Origin: Geodermatophilus africanus
Lineage (GTDB): Bacteria; Actinomycetota; Actinomycetes; Mycobacteriales; Geodermatophilaceae
Direction: 5' to 3'
Assembly: GCF_900107105.1 (NCBI RefSeq)
Contig: NZ_FNOT01000002.1
Span: 186,001 to 250,000 of the forward strand
DNA length: 64,000 nucleotides
Part shown: positions 34,691-44,107 of the stretch, in pieces
How positions within the stretch are numbered: the first letter of the stretch is position 1
Layout of the letters: each line of letters starts with the position of its first letter
Notes under the pieces: generated by a model
What the model was told of the DNA's origin: nothing
Seen by the model: only the letters and a program-made list of their open reading frames with translations
Database searches by the model: none
Translations under genes and position numbers: made by a program

Positions 34691-34906
34691 GTGGAACGAA
34701 GTCGACGGCCGCACGGAGAGTTGCGTCAGGCTATGATCGACTTCCTACGCGGCCGCACCGAGCCTGCCTCGATCTCTGACATCAAGGACGGGGTTAGGTC
34801 ACGGGTTGGCAAAGCTCCGGAGTCGTCGTATCGGAGCGCGCTGCAGGATGAGCGATTCTTTGAGCGTGTCCGCCGAGGTGTCTACAAGCTGCGCAACGGT
34901 GCCTGA
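34691..34906 (+). CDS. Small HARE-HTH-like winged-helix protein (candidate RM controller)
   Basis: 71 aa if started at the GTG 34691 (TTG 34685 is close by, and the frame stays open back to 34568). ELRQAMIDFLRG, ISDIKDGVRSRVGKAPESS and FFERVRRGVYKLRNG match the HARE-HTH fold found with restriction endonucleases and chromatin proteins. I prefer the short form because the longer one would translate the palindrome. It overlaps the methyltransferase gene and is presumably its regulator or specificity partner. Confidence 0.6.
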   Translation: MERSRRPHGELRQAMIDFLRGRTEPASISDIKDGVRSRVGKAPESSYRSALQDERFFERVRRGVYKLRNGA

Positions 34907-36524
34907 GGTGCTCAAGACCGAGTTGGACTTGATTCGCGCCTGCATCACTCTGGGGGCTTTAGATGTAGGAGGTCCTCTTTCGCCAGAGGAGGAGGCCGTC
35001 GCTCGAAGCGCAGCTGACTTGCCGGGACCCTCGCCGGAGTTCGTCAAGGAGCTTTGGCGAAGTATCGAGAGTGGTAGTGACCCGCTCGGGGACGCCTTCT
35101 GTGCACTCAGGGATGCTGCGACTCGCCGTAGTGACGGCGCGATCTATACGCCGTCCACGATTGTGGAACCGATGGTGGAGTGGGCGCTCCACCAGAGTCC
35201 GACACGAGTGGTCGACCCCGGCGCTGGATCTGGCCGGTTCCTGGCGGCCTTCCTGCGTCGGGACGCAGGGTTGCATGTTATTGCGATCGACCTCGATCCG
35301 TTGGCGACGCTTATGGCCAGAGCAACTTTGGCTGTATTTGGTGCACGCAATGCACGCGTCATCCAAGCTGACTACACCTTAGTTGAATTGCCGCAAGTCG
35401 AAGGCGTAACAGCCTTCGTGGGCAATCCTCCATATGTACGACACCACAAACTTTCCCGCACTGCGAAGGAGTGGGCGCAGCGAGCCGCCGCCGATCTCGG
35501 CTACAAGATCAGCGGCCTCGCTGGGCTTCACACCCACTTCATCTTGTCGACGGCTCTATTAGCTCGCCCCGGCGACGTGGGTTGTTTTGTCACTTCGGCA
35601 GAGTGGCTCGATGTCAACTATGGCGCCATTGTGCGCACACTGATGCTTGGCGATCTCGGCGCGGATAGTCTGCATGTCCTTGAACCAACCGCGGAACCTT
35701 TCGAAGGTACCCAAACGACTGCCGTAATTACAACGTTCAGCGTTGGCGAGCAGTCAAAGTCGGTGCGTATCAACGACGTGAACACCCTGGCAGAGCTCGG
35801 TGATCTGGTGAGTGCCGGCCGACCGATTGCACGTCAGCGACTCGCAGAGGAATCACGTTGGTCCGTTCTTGCGCGCACGCCGTCTATGACCCCGGATGGT
35901 TTTGTTCAGCTCGGTGAACTATGCAGGGTGCACCGAGGGACGGTGACCGGGGCTAATGCCATTTGGGTCCTTGCTCAAGCGGGAGCGCTGCCCGATTCCG
36001 TTCTATTCCCCTCGGTGACCAAGGCGCGGGAGCTATTTGCGGCCGGGCCAGTGCTGGCCGATGGGAAGGGGCTCAAGCTCGTCGTGGACATTCCCGCCGA
36101 CCTTGACTGTCTCGAGTCTGATGAGCGCAAGGCGGTAGAGGTCTTTATTAAAAAGGCCAAGCAAGCGGGTGCCGATAAGGGCTACATCGCCTCCCACCGC
36201 CGCGCGTGGTGGTCGGTTGGCCTTAAGGGTCCAGCGCCTATCCTTGCTACCTACATGGCGCGCCAGGCGCCCGCCTTCGTCATCAACGCGGTAGATGCGC
36301 GTCATATCAACATCGCTCATGGGCTCTACCCCCGCCAAGAGTTAGATGCCCACGTGCTGTCTCGCTTAGCGGCGGCCCTTCGGACGGGAGTGATGTTAAG
36401 CCAGGGGCGCGTGTATGCGGGTGGGTTGACTAAGTTTGAGCCGAAGGAGATGGAGCGACTTATGGTGCCGGACTTGTCTATGCTGAGGAGTCATGAGCCT
36501 ATCTCCACCGCGATCGACGCTTGA
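34848..36524 (+). CDS. DNA (adenine-N6) methyltransferase of a type II RM system
   Basis: 558 aa from the ATG at 34848; a GTG at 34899 would reduce the overlap with the HTH gene from 59 to 8 bases and is equally plausible. The SAM motif VVDPGAGSGRFLAAFLRR and the catalytic NPPYVRH (about 193-199) are typical of gamma-class N6-adenine methylases of the Eco57I/TaqI type, with a C-terminal recognition region. It should protect the site cut by the following endonuclease. AT-richer third positions than the neighbours suggest transfer. Confidence 0.88.
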   Translation: MSDSLSVSAEVSTSCATVPEVLKTELDLIRACITLGALDVGGPLSPEEEAVARSAADLPGPSPEFVKELWRSIESGSDPLGDAFCALRDAATRRSDGAIYTPSTIVEPMVEWALHQSPTRVVDPGAGSGRFLAAFLRRDAGLHVIAIDLDPLATLMARATLAVFGARNARVIQADYTLVELPQVEGVTAFVGNPPYVRHHKLSRTAKEWAQRAAADLGYKISGLAGLHTHFILSTALLARPGDVGCFVTSAEWLDVNYGAIVRTLMLGDLGADSLHVLEPTAEPFEGTQTTAVITTFSVGEQSKSVRINDVNTLAELGDLVSAGRPIARQRLAEESRWSVLARTPSMTPDGFVQLGELCRVHRGTVTGANAIWVLAQAGALPDSVLFPSVTKARELFAAGPVLADGKGLKLVVDIPADLDCLESDERKAVEVFIKKAKQAGADKGYIASHRRAWWSVGLKGPAPILATYMARQAPAFVINAVDARHINIAHGLYPRQELDAHVLSRLAAALRTGVMLSQGRVYAGGLTKFEPKEMERLMVPDLSMLRSHEPISTAIDA

Positions 36525-37392
36525 GCAGCTCCAAACTGGAGCCGACAAGGCCATCGACGCCTTCCGGAACGAACGCCTAAGCGAGGCGCGTGATGAGTAC
36601 TCTGGTCACTTCGCTGAAGCTCGAAGCGCCATCGAGGGCCTTCTAGAGCTCTCGATGGATCTCACATCCCTACAGTCGAGTGGGGAGCTGGCGATTGCGA
36701 GATATCTAGAGGCGCTGCGCTACATCGCTGCTCCGCCGATATCTGAGGACGACTTGGAGACTCTTAGCGGAGTGGACAAGAGGTGGTTTAATGCGGCTAG
36801 TCAATCATCTGCCGTGGTGCGGACCATCGTAGCCCTGGTCGACCGTCAGCGGTTTCCGTGGCTGCTTGACGGTCGAGAGCCATTGCAGACCGAGCGGGAG
36901 GCGGCGATTGTGTCGACAGCTGCCCAGCTCGCCTCCAGTCGCATCCAGACGGCGCGGCGTATGGATTCAAAGGAAGCTCAGGAACAGTTGGTCAAGGCGA
37001 CACTTCGATCAACCGGATTTGTCGAGGCAGAGCCTAGGGTGATCAACACGCTTCGTTCGGCACCTAGTCCGGGGGAGTTCTGCGGCGAGAGCATGCTAGG
37101 AAGTCGCAAGGCTGACATAGTCGTGGGTCTGTGGGACGACCGGGTGCTAGCCATTGAATGCAAGGTCAGCAACTCGAAGGTCAACTCGGTTAAGCGCATC
37201 AAGAATGACGCGGCGGTGAAGGCCAGGTCCTGGATTCAGGAATTTGGGACGCAACTTATCGTGCCGGCGGCTGTCATTTCTGGGGTCTTCCACCCGCCCA
37301 ACCTGCTGTCGGCGCAGGCCGATGGTCTCACCATTTGGTGGGCCCACGACCTTGACCAGATGGTTGACTGGATCCGCCGCACGGGAGGGTAA
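36493..37392 (+). CDS. XamI-family type II restriction endonuclease
   Basis: 299 aa, overlapping the methylase by 32 bases. PD-(D/E)XK-type core: GSRKADIVVGL (D208) and LAIECKVSNSK (E222, K224), with the conserved PGEFCGES segment just before. This layout resembles the XamI family, which cuts GTCGAC. Low-GC codon use matches the methylase. Presence of GTCGAC sites in its own promoter region is noted separately. It ends at a strong terminator. Confidence 0.82.
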   Translation: MSLSPPRSTLEQLQTGADKAIDAFRNERLSEARDEYSGHFAEARSAIEGLLELSMDLTSLQSSGELAIARYLEALRYIAAPPISEDDLETLSGVDKRWFNAASQSSAVVRTIVALVDRQRFPWLLDGREPLQTEREAAIVSTAAQLASSRIQTARRMDSKEAQEQLVKATLRSTGFVEAEPRVINTLRSAPSPGEFCGESMLGSRKADIVVGLWDDRVLAIECKVSNSKVNSVKRIKNDAAVKARSWIQEFGTQLIVPAAVISGVFHPPNLLSAQADGLTIWWAHDLDQMVDWIRRTGG

Positions 37393-37408
37393 TCACGCTA
37401 ACGTGAAC

Positions 37409-37445
37409 ACTGGTGGGCCCTGGAGCTTTCCCAGGGCCCACCAGT
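37409..37445. terminator. Strong hairpin between convergent genes
   Basis: ACTGGTGGGCCCTGG (37409-37423) pairs perfectly with CCAGGGCCCACCAGT (37431-37445), a 15-bp stem with a 7-base loop, followed by CGCTTTCTT. It separates the restriction gene from the convergent helicase gene. Confidence 0.85.
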
Positions 37446-37485
37446 CGCTTTCTTATGGGCAATGTGGGACGGCGTGATCCGTGGT

Positions 37486-40400
37486 TTATGCCAGTCTGGC
37501 GGCATGGAAAACATCGGCCGGCAGTTCGTGCGTCAGGCGCCACAGAACGCGCATAGGTCTTTCGCCAGTGTGTGAGACGTAGCACATCGGTCCGGCGTAC
37601 AGGTAGGGCGGTGTGCCGAGCGTGCCGTCCGCCGTCTTGGACTCGCGGACGAACAGGTGCACGGACGTGCCCATCTCCCGGTGGTTGATGTAGCGCCGCC
37701 CGGTCGCTGATCGCTCGGCCGTCGCGTTCTGCGACTCCCACTGGAACAACGTCGGCGTGATGGCGTGGTCGGCGTACATCGTGGTGGGGGAAAAGTGGGC
37801 CTCCGTCTTCTGCAGGGTCACAAAGAAGACGTCTGCCCGGTCGCCGTGCACCCAGCGTACGCCCGAGCCCCAGATGCCGTTGAGGTCCTCGAGCCCGAAG
37901 GCCGCCAGCGCCTCGTCGCGGCTGTAGCGCGCATGGATGTGCAGCGGGCGGTCGCCGGCCTCGCTCAGCGGGCGAGCGACTCGGTGGATCCGCTGGTGCA
38001 GCACATCGCTCAACTCGACGAGTTCTTTAGCGCGGCCACGGTTGGCCAGCAGTCGAGCCAGCGACTCCTCGACACTGTTGAACGGCGACCGCGAGCCGAG
38101 CAGAGAAAAGTGCAGCATCGCGGCCAGCCGCCGCAGCCGGGCGCTGGTCTGCGCTGCGGCGTCGGGACGCGTCACCGACTGGACGAACCGCAGCCGCTCG
38201 AGGTCGTCAACGTGCAGCATCCGGCCGAGCGCGGCACCCAGGGCGACGTCGTCCGGCCCAGGCGCGTCGTCGACCCAGCCGGCGGCCCGTTGCAGGTCCA
38301 GCCAGCTGCGGCCGTTGCCGCGGTAGAGGTCCTCGAGTTCGACGCCCGTCTCCTCAAGGAAGTCGGCCAGTGACGGCGACTGCTCGTGCTTGGCCTCGCT
38401 GACCAGCCCCTTCCACGACACGGTCAGCGACTGCTTGATGTTGTCGAGGACGATTCGCTGCACCACGCGGTCGAGTTCGATGTGGCACCCGGCCGGCAGG
38501 GTGGGGAAGCCCTGCTCGACGTCGCGCTGCAGGCCCCGCCGTGAGCTGCCGGTCAGCGCGCGGAAGCGCAGGTCGAAGCGGAACTCCTTGTGCTGTGCGC
38601 CGATGAAGTCGAGGACGGTCAGGCACGCCTTGTCCTCGGCCAGGCGCAGGCCACGGCCTAGCTGCTGGAGGAACACCGTCGCGCTCTCTGTGGGCCGGAG
38701 GAACAGCACGGTGTCGACGGTCGGGATGTCCAAGCCCTCGTTGAACAGGTCGACGGTGAAGAGGACGTTGACCGTCCGGTCGCGCAGGGCCGCCAGCGCT
38801 GCGGCCCGCTCCTCGCGGCTCGACGTCGACGTCACCGCGCGGCTCGGGATGCCGGCCCTGGTGAACCGGTCGGCCATGTACTGCGCGTGCTGGACGCTCA
38901 CGCTGAACCCGAGCGCTCGCATCCGGCCGGGGTCCTCGACCTTGTCCTTCACCGCCTGCAGGACCAGCCGGACGCGGTGGTCATCGCCGATGTAGACGTT
39001 GGTCAGCTCGGTGACTTCGTAGCCGCGGCCGCGCTTCCACCGCAGCTGGTCGAGGGCGACGTCGTCGTGGATGCCGAAGTACTGGAACGGCGCCAGCAGA
39101 TTCTGCTCGAGTGCCTCCCACAGTCGCAGCTCGACGGCGGTGCGTCCGCCGAACCAGGTGCGCACGTCGGCGCCGTCCGTGCGCTCGGGCGTCGCCGTCA
39201 GGCCGAGGAGGACGGTTGGGTTGAGGTGCTCGAGCAGTCGCCGGTAGGTGCTCGCCTCGGCGTGGTGGAACTCGTCGACGATGACGACGTCGAAGTGACT
39301 GGGGGCGAGCTGGCCGAGGTCGAGCTGATTGAGCGACTGCACCGAGCCGAACACGTGCCGCCACTCGCGGGGCCGCTGGCCGCCGACGAACAGCTCACCA
39401 AAGTCGCCCCGGCGCAGCACGTGCCGGAACGTCGAGAGGCTCTGGGCCAGGATCTCCTCGCGGTGGGCGACGAACAGGAGCCGGTCGACCATGCCGCTGT
39501 CGCGCAGCCGCCGGTAGTCCAGCGCGGAGACGACCGTCTTGCCGGTGCCGGTCGCCATCACCACGAGGTTGCGCCACCGGTTGTGGACAGTCCGCTCGGC
39601 GTCGAGCGATTCGAGGATCTCCCGTTGGTAGCCGAAGGGGCGGACGTCGAGCGTCGTGATTTCGATCGGCAGGTCGGATGGCCCGCCGCGCTCCGCAGCC
39701 AGCGCCTCGCGGAGACGGTCGCCGTCACGGTGCGGCTCGTAGGTCTCGAACGACGGGTCGAGCCAGTAGCTGTCGAAGGTCTCGGCGAACGTGGTGAGCA
39801 GGTGCGCCTGCTCGACGCTGGACAACCGCACGTTCCACTCGAGACCGTCGGTCAGGGCGGTGCGGGAGAGGTTCGACGAGCCGACGTACGCCGTCGACAG
39901 GCCGGAGGCGCGGTGGAAGAGCCAGGCCTTGGCGTGCAGCCGCGTCGTCCGCGTCTCGTAGGAGACCTTGACCTCGGCGCCGAGCTCAACGAGGCGATCG
40001 AGCGCGCGCTGGTCGGTAGCACCCATGTACGTGGTGGTGATGACCCGCAGCCGGCCGCCGCGCTCGCGCAGCTCGCTGAGCTGCTTCTCGATGACCCGAA
40101 GGCCCTGCCACTTGATGAAGGCGCACAACAGGTCTACCCGGTCGGCCGAGGCCATCTCGCGGGTCACCTCGTAGCCGATCCGCGGCTGGCCACGACCGTT
40201 GACCAGCAACGCACTCGTCGACAGCGGGACTGCGGGGCGATCGGGGAATGACGTGGGACCGGGGACGCCGCTTGGCGGGGCGATTGCCAGAAGGGTGCGG
40301 GCCGGGTCGGTAACGGCGGCGTCCTGCTCGGCGCTCGCTGGAGCCATGGTGCTGATGGCCGCGATGATCCGGTTGGCTATCTCGACCTGACGGCTGATCG

Positions 40401-40593
40401 CCGCGGCGTCACCTCCTCCCGCAGCCCGCAGCGCGCGACGAACAAGGTCGGCGATGTGGCGGGTCAGCGCCTCGTGCGCGTCCGCCGGGTCGAGCGCGCC
40501 CAGTTGGACGAGGTCAGCGGGCGTGGCTACGAGTTCCTTGCTGAGCCGATCGGTGACCAGATGTTCGTACAGCCCGGTGGGCACGTCCCCCAT
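37486..40593 (-). CDS. PLD-nuclease/helicase/DUF3427 defence-type protein
   Basis: 1035 aa. A PLD-like nuclease domain (RLHAKAW, H220/K222; VGSSN about 237-241) is followed by a superfamily 2 helicase: ATGTGKT (347-353), VDEFHH (about 439-444), LTATPERTD, and motif VI QQLGRGLR. The C-terminal 400 residues include the DUF3427-like region ending RRYINHREMGTSVHLFVRES. This combination recurs in genomic defence islands, where it likely degrades foreign DNA. Host-like GC. It follows a 413-aa unknown gene by 118 bases. Confidence 0.88.
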   Translation of the reverse strand: MGDVPTGLYEHLVTDRLSKELVATPADLVQLGALDPADAHEALTRHIADLVRRALRAAGGGDAAAISRQVEIANRIIAAISTMAPASAEQDAAVTDPARTLLAIAPPSGVPGPTSFPDRPAVPLSTSALLVNGRGQPRIGYEVTREMASADRVDLLCAFIKWQGLRVIEKQLSELRERGGRLRVITTTYMGATDQRALDRLVELGAEVKVSYETRTTRLHAKAWLFHRASGLSTAYVGSSNLSRTALTDGLEWNVRLSSVEQAHLLTTFAETFDSYWLDPSFETYEPHRDGDRLREALAAERGGPSDLPIEITTLDVRPFGYQREILESLDAERTVHNRWRNLVVMATGTGKTVVSALDYRRLRDSGMVDRLLFVAHREEILAQSLSTFRHVLRRGDFGELFVGGQRPREWRHVFGSVQSLNQLDLGQLAPSHFDVVIVDEFHHAEASTYRRLLEHLNPTVLLGLTATPERTDGADVRTWFGGRTAVELRLWEALEQNLLAPFQYFGIHDDVALDQLRWKRGRGYEVTELTNVYIGDDHRVRLVLQAVKDKVEDPGRMRALGFSVSVQHAQYMADRFTRAGIPSRAVTSTSSREERAAALAALRDRTVNVLFTVDLFNEGLDIPTVDTVLFLRPTESATVFLQQLGRGLRLAEDKACLTVLDFIGAQHKEFRFDLRFRALTGSSRRGLQRDVEQGFPTLPAGCHIELDRVVQRIVLDNIKQSLTVSWKGLVSEAKHEQSPSLADFLEETGVELEDLYRGNGRSWLDLQRAAGWVDDAPGPDDVALGAALGRMLHVDDLERLRFVQSVTRPDAAAQTSARLRRLAAMLHFSLLGSRSPFNSVEESLARLLANRGRAKELVELSDVLHQRIHRVARPLSEAGDRPLHIHARYSRDEALAAFGLEDLNGIWGSGVRWVHGDRADVFFVTLQKTEAHFSPTTMYADHAITPTLFQWESQNATAERSATGRRYINHREMGTSVHLFVRESKTADGTLGTPPYLYAGPMCYVSHTGERPMRVLWRLTHELPADVFHAARLA

Positions 40594-40711
40594 AAGCTCA
40601 ACGTAATCGACCGGTCTCGTTGCGCTTCTGAGGACGCGCGCCGTCCCGTTGGCCGGTCGCCCTACCGCTTCACGGTGCAGGCCGCTCAGCTGCGCCCACC
40701 AGCAGGACGAC

Positions 40712-41953
40712 TTATTTGACCCCTTCGGGGTCGAGCAGCGTCATCGTCCCGTCCGACTCGACCACGACGTCGATTGCGAGGGGGCGTTGCTCGGCCGGGA
40801 GGAGTGCCTGGCGCATGGTCCGAGCCACCACGCTGAGCTGCCGCTGGGCACGCATGGCGTCGTCGGGGCGCGTACCTCCCCACCAGCCGGACAGGATGCC
40901 GTCGGGCATCTTGAGCTGGATGGCCTCCAGCCGATCGGCGAGGGCGAGGAGATCTGCCTCCGCGGCCGTCACCTCGGCCAGGCTGTCTGCGAGGACGGTC
41001 CGGAAGCCGTCCAGCGTCATGTCGTCCGACTGTCGGATTTTCTGCTCGCCGACGAGCAGGATGCGTGCGCGTTCCAGCTGCAGTGCGGAGAACACCAGCT
41101 CGAGCTCTGCTGACACGTCGCCTCCCGGCTGGAACATCGTGGACAGGTGCTCGGACATCGACTCCGGCGTCGGGTCATCTTCTAGCTGCGCCACTGCTAG
41201 CTTCCAACGGTTGACCCGCGTCATCGCTCGCTGGAAAGCCTTGTGGGCGTGGAAGGCCGCCGCGTCGTTGCCGTCACCGCCTGAGGGGCGCTGCCCGTCC
41301 AGGAGGAGTGCGGCTGACTGCTTGAGGAGTCGCCATGAGGCGGCCAGGTTGCTCAGCTCGTCGTCCTGCGCGTGCTTCACCAGCTTGTCGAGGTTGCGCT
41401 CGATGCGTTGAAAGCGCTCCTGCTCGTCCTTGCGCGCCTGGTACTCCATCGCAGCGGTAATGAGCGCCAGACCGGCGGTGAATCCGAAAGGAGCGACGGA
41501 GGCGGTCCGCCTGAGGGGGACCGGAACAAATCTGCCAGCACCCCGGATCACGTGAGAGCCGTCGACGATGGCCGCCTTGATGCCAACCCCGGCTGCGTCC
41601 TGCATCGGCTTGAGCACTCCTGCCGAGACGCCGGCGGCCAGCTTCGCCGGCAGCACCATCCGGTACAGCGTCCCGGCCCCCCGAGTGGCGCTGGGAGCCG
41701 CCCGGGTGATCGTCGTGAGGGCGCGGCCGATTTCGGAGGCGGGACTGATTGAGGCCGCGCGAACGGCTCGCGCGTCGCCGTGCCACTCCGCCGCCTCGAC
41801 CGACATCGAGGGGACGTCGACGACCTCGGCCAGCAGCCTGGCGGCCAGCGCGCGTCGGTCGTCACCGTCGGACTGCGACAGCACCTGCTCGAGTCGTCCC
41901 AACCCGTCGCCTCCGAGCGGGACGACGATTCCAGGGGCATCCGCGTAGGTCAC
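40712..41953 (-). CDS. Protein of unknown function upstream of the DUF3427 helicase
   Basis: 413 aa, no recognised domain. A hydrophobic segment (VAPFGFTAGLALITAAMEY, about 153-171) sits in the middle, preceded by an Ala/Gly-rich stretch and followed by a long helical region (RKDEQERFQRIERNLDKLV, and others) that is probably coiled coil. The architecture is compatible with a membrane-acting or pore-forming effector. It is on the same strand and probably co-transcribed with the helicase gene. Function unknown; island context suggests defence. Confidence 0.75.
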   Translation of the reverse strand: MTYADAPGIVVPLGGDGLGRLEQVLSQSDGDDRRALAARLLAEVVDVPSMSVEAAEWHGDARAVRAASISPASEIGRALTTITRAAPSATRGAGTLYRMVLPAKLAAGVSAGVLKPMQDAAGVGIKAAIVDGSHVIRGAGRFVPVPLRRTASVAPFGFTAGLALITAAMEYQARKDEQERFQRIERNLDKLVKHAQDDELSNLAASWRLLKQSAALLLDGQRPSGGDGNDAAAFHAHKAFQRAMTRVNRWKLAVAQLEDDPTPESMSEHLSTMFQPGGDVSAELELVFSALQLERARILLVGEQKIRQSDDMTLDGFRTVLADSLAEVTAAEADLLALADRLEAIQLKMPDGILSGWWGGTRPDDAMRAQRQLSVVARTMRQALLPAEQRPLAIDVVVESDGTMTLLDPEGVK

Positions 41954-42220
41954 GTCATCTCGTCGTTAGCGGGGTCATGCGGGCTCACAGATCTGAGATT
42001 CTGGCCCGTCGGTGGAGCCACGGGTGTCACTAAAAGTGAGCAGTCAGATACTCCTCGACCATAGCTTGAGCGCAGTCGCCACCTTCGTCGCCGAGGCGCA
42101 TCGCCGAAGCGTCGGAGACACGAGGGGCGTGTGCGTCGCACGGGACGCGTGACTCCGCGCGACAGAAGTCCAGGGCCTCCGGTAACTGCGCTCACGGCAT
42201 GTTGATGCGACCGTCACGGT

Positions 42221-44107
42221 GTGGGTTTCCAGACGCCGCAGTACAAGCTGAGCGACCTGATGCAGAAGGTCGGCGATGGACGCATCCAGTTGCCTGACTT
42301 CCAGCGAGGCTACAAGTGGGACGACGAGCGCATCCGCTCCCTCCTGGTGACGATCACCCTGGGCCATCCGCTCGGCGTCGTCATGCTCCTCCAGACCGGC
42401 AACGACCAGGTGCGATTCAAACCCAAGCCGGTGGAGGGCACGACCGTTGCCATCGACGTCGCACCCGACCACCTCCTGCTCGATGGTCAGCAGCGCCTCA
42501 CATCGCTCTTTCAGGCGCTGACCGGGGACGGCGTGGTCGCGACCAAGGACGTCCGCGGCAAGCTCATGGACCGCCGCTACTACCTCGACCTACGGCTCGC
42601 GATCGCCGATCCGGCCCGTCGTGACGAGGCGGTCAGGTCACTGCCCGGGGACGGCGTCGTCCGGACCAACTTCGGCAAGGACGTCGTCCTCGACGTCTCG
42701 ACGCCCGACAAGGAGCGGGCGAGCGGGCTCTTCCCCCTTCGGCTGATCAGCCAGCCCACCGAGGCCTTCGCGTGGTTGCTCGCCCTGAACGATGCCGATC
42801 TCGTCAACCGCTTCCACACCGAGGTCTTCACACCCACCCAGAGCTACGAGATCCCGGCGATCGAGCTGGACAAGACGACGACGAAGTCCGCTGTTGCCAC
42901 GGTCTTCGAGAAGGTCAACACGGGTGGGCTGCCACTCAACGTCTTCGAGCTGCTGACTGCCGTCTTCGCCGGGGACAAGGCCTACTTCGATGAGCACGGC
43001 ACGGACTTCCGGCTGAACGACGACTGGGCGGCGACCAAGGCGCTGTTCGCCGAGCACCGGGTGCTGAGCGGGGTGGCTAACACCGACTTCCTGCAGGCCG
43101 TGACGCTGCTGACGACCCACCAGCGCCACCGGGCCGACACGAGTGACCGCCCGGTGGCCATCTCGGCCCGCAAGGAGGACGTCTTCCGACTGGGGCTGAC
43201 GGACTACCTGACCTGGGTCGGTCCCCTGCGCGAGGCGTTCGTCTGGTCGGCGACCTTTCTCGCCGACCAGCACATCCACGAGTCGGCGTTCCTGCCATAC
43301 CGAACGCAGCTGGTGCCGCTGGCGGCGATCAAGGTGCTGCTCGGTGACCAGGCGGACATCGTCGGCGTCCGCAAGCGCATCGCCCAGTGGTACTGGTGCG
43401 GCGTCCTCGGTGAGCTGTACGGCGGCGCGGTCGAGACCCGGTTCGCCCGTGACGTCGAGCAGGTGCCGGACTGGGCACGAGCGGCTCTCACGGGCGACTC
43501 GACCGCTGCGACACCGCGGACGGTCGCCGACGCCGCCTTCGTCGAGTCCCGCCTGCTGTCGCTGCGGACCCGCAACGCCGCCGCCTACAAGGGCATCTAC
43601 GCCCTGCTCATGGCCGGTGGCTGCCGGGACTGGAAGTACCAGCAGGCGTTCGACCAGGTGCAGTACGCCAACCTCGCGGTCGACATCCACCACGTCTTCC
43701 CTAGGGCCTGGTGTATCGCCAACAGCGTCGAACCGGACCTGCGCGAGAGCATCGTCAACAAGACGCCCCTCGGCGCCGCCACCAACCGGTTCATCGGTGG
43801 TGCCTCACCCGCTGCCTACATGACCAAGCTGCAGGCGGGCGCCGGCATCAGCGCCGAGGAGCTCGACGGCCTCGTCGCGACCCATGAGATCGAGCCCGCC
43901 GCCCTGCGCAGTGCCGACTTCACTGGCTTCTTCCTCGCCCGCCGAGCCGCTCTGCTGCGGTTGATCGAAGCCGCCATGGGCAAGACGGCGCAGCGTGACG
44001 TCGATGCCGATGTCTTGCTCGGCGGAGAGGAGGCCCCGGCCGGCTTTGAGGGCGAGCCGTTGGTTGAGGACGGCGACACGGACAACGAGGTGCTCCTCGA
44101 CGCGTGA
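42221..44107 (+). CDS. DUF262/DUF1524 (GmrSD-like) nuclease
   Basis: 628 aa, GTG start. N-terminal DUF262 has LPDFQRGYKW (24-33) and LLLDGQQRLTSLFQ (86-99), the NTP-linked ParB-like site. C-terminal DUF1524 has a His-Me/HNH motif DIHHVFPR (488-495) and an NKTPLGAATNRFIGG tail. The GmrS-GmrD/SspE/BrxU group cuts modified or unmodified phage DNA in an NTP-dependent manner. The stop overlaps the next gene by four bases. Confidence 0.9.
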   Translation: MGFQTPQYKLSDLMQKVGDGRIQLPDFQRGYKWDDERIRSLLVTITLGHPLGVVMLLQTGNDQVRFKPKPVEGTTVAIDVAPDHLLLDGQQRLTSLFQALTGDGVVATKDVRGKLMDRRYYLDLRLAIADPARRDEAVRSLPGDGVVRTNFGKDVVLDVSTPDKERASGLFPLRLISQPTEAFAWLLALNDADLVNRFHTEVFTPTQSYEIPAIELDKTTTKSAVATVFEKVNTGGLPLNVFELLTAVFAGDKAYFDEHGTDFRLNDDWAATKALFAEHRVLSGVANTDFLQAVTLLTTHQRHRADTSDRPVAISARKEDVFRLGLTDYLTWVGPLREAFVWSATFLADQHIHESAFLPYRTQLVPLAAIKVLLGDQADIVGVRKRIAQWYWCGVLGELYGGAVETRFARDVEQVPDWARAALTGDSTAATPRTVADAAFVESRLLSLRTRNAAAYKGIYALLMAGGCRDWKYQQAFDQVQYANLAVDIHHVFPRAWCIANSVEPDLRESIVNKTPLGAATNRFIGGASPAAYMTKLQAGAGISAEELDGLVATHEIEPAALRSADFTGFFLARRAALLRLIEAAMGKTAQRDVDADVLLGGEEAPAGFEGEPLVEDGDTDNEVLLDA

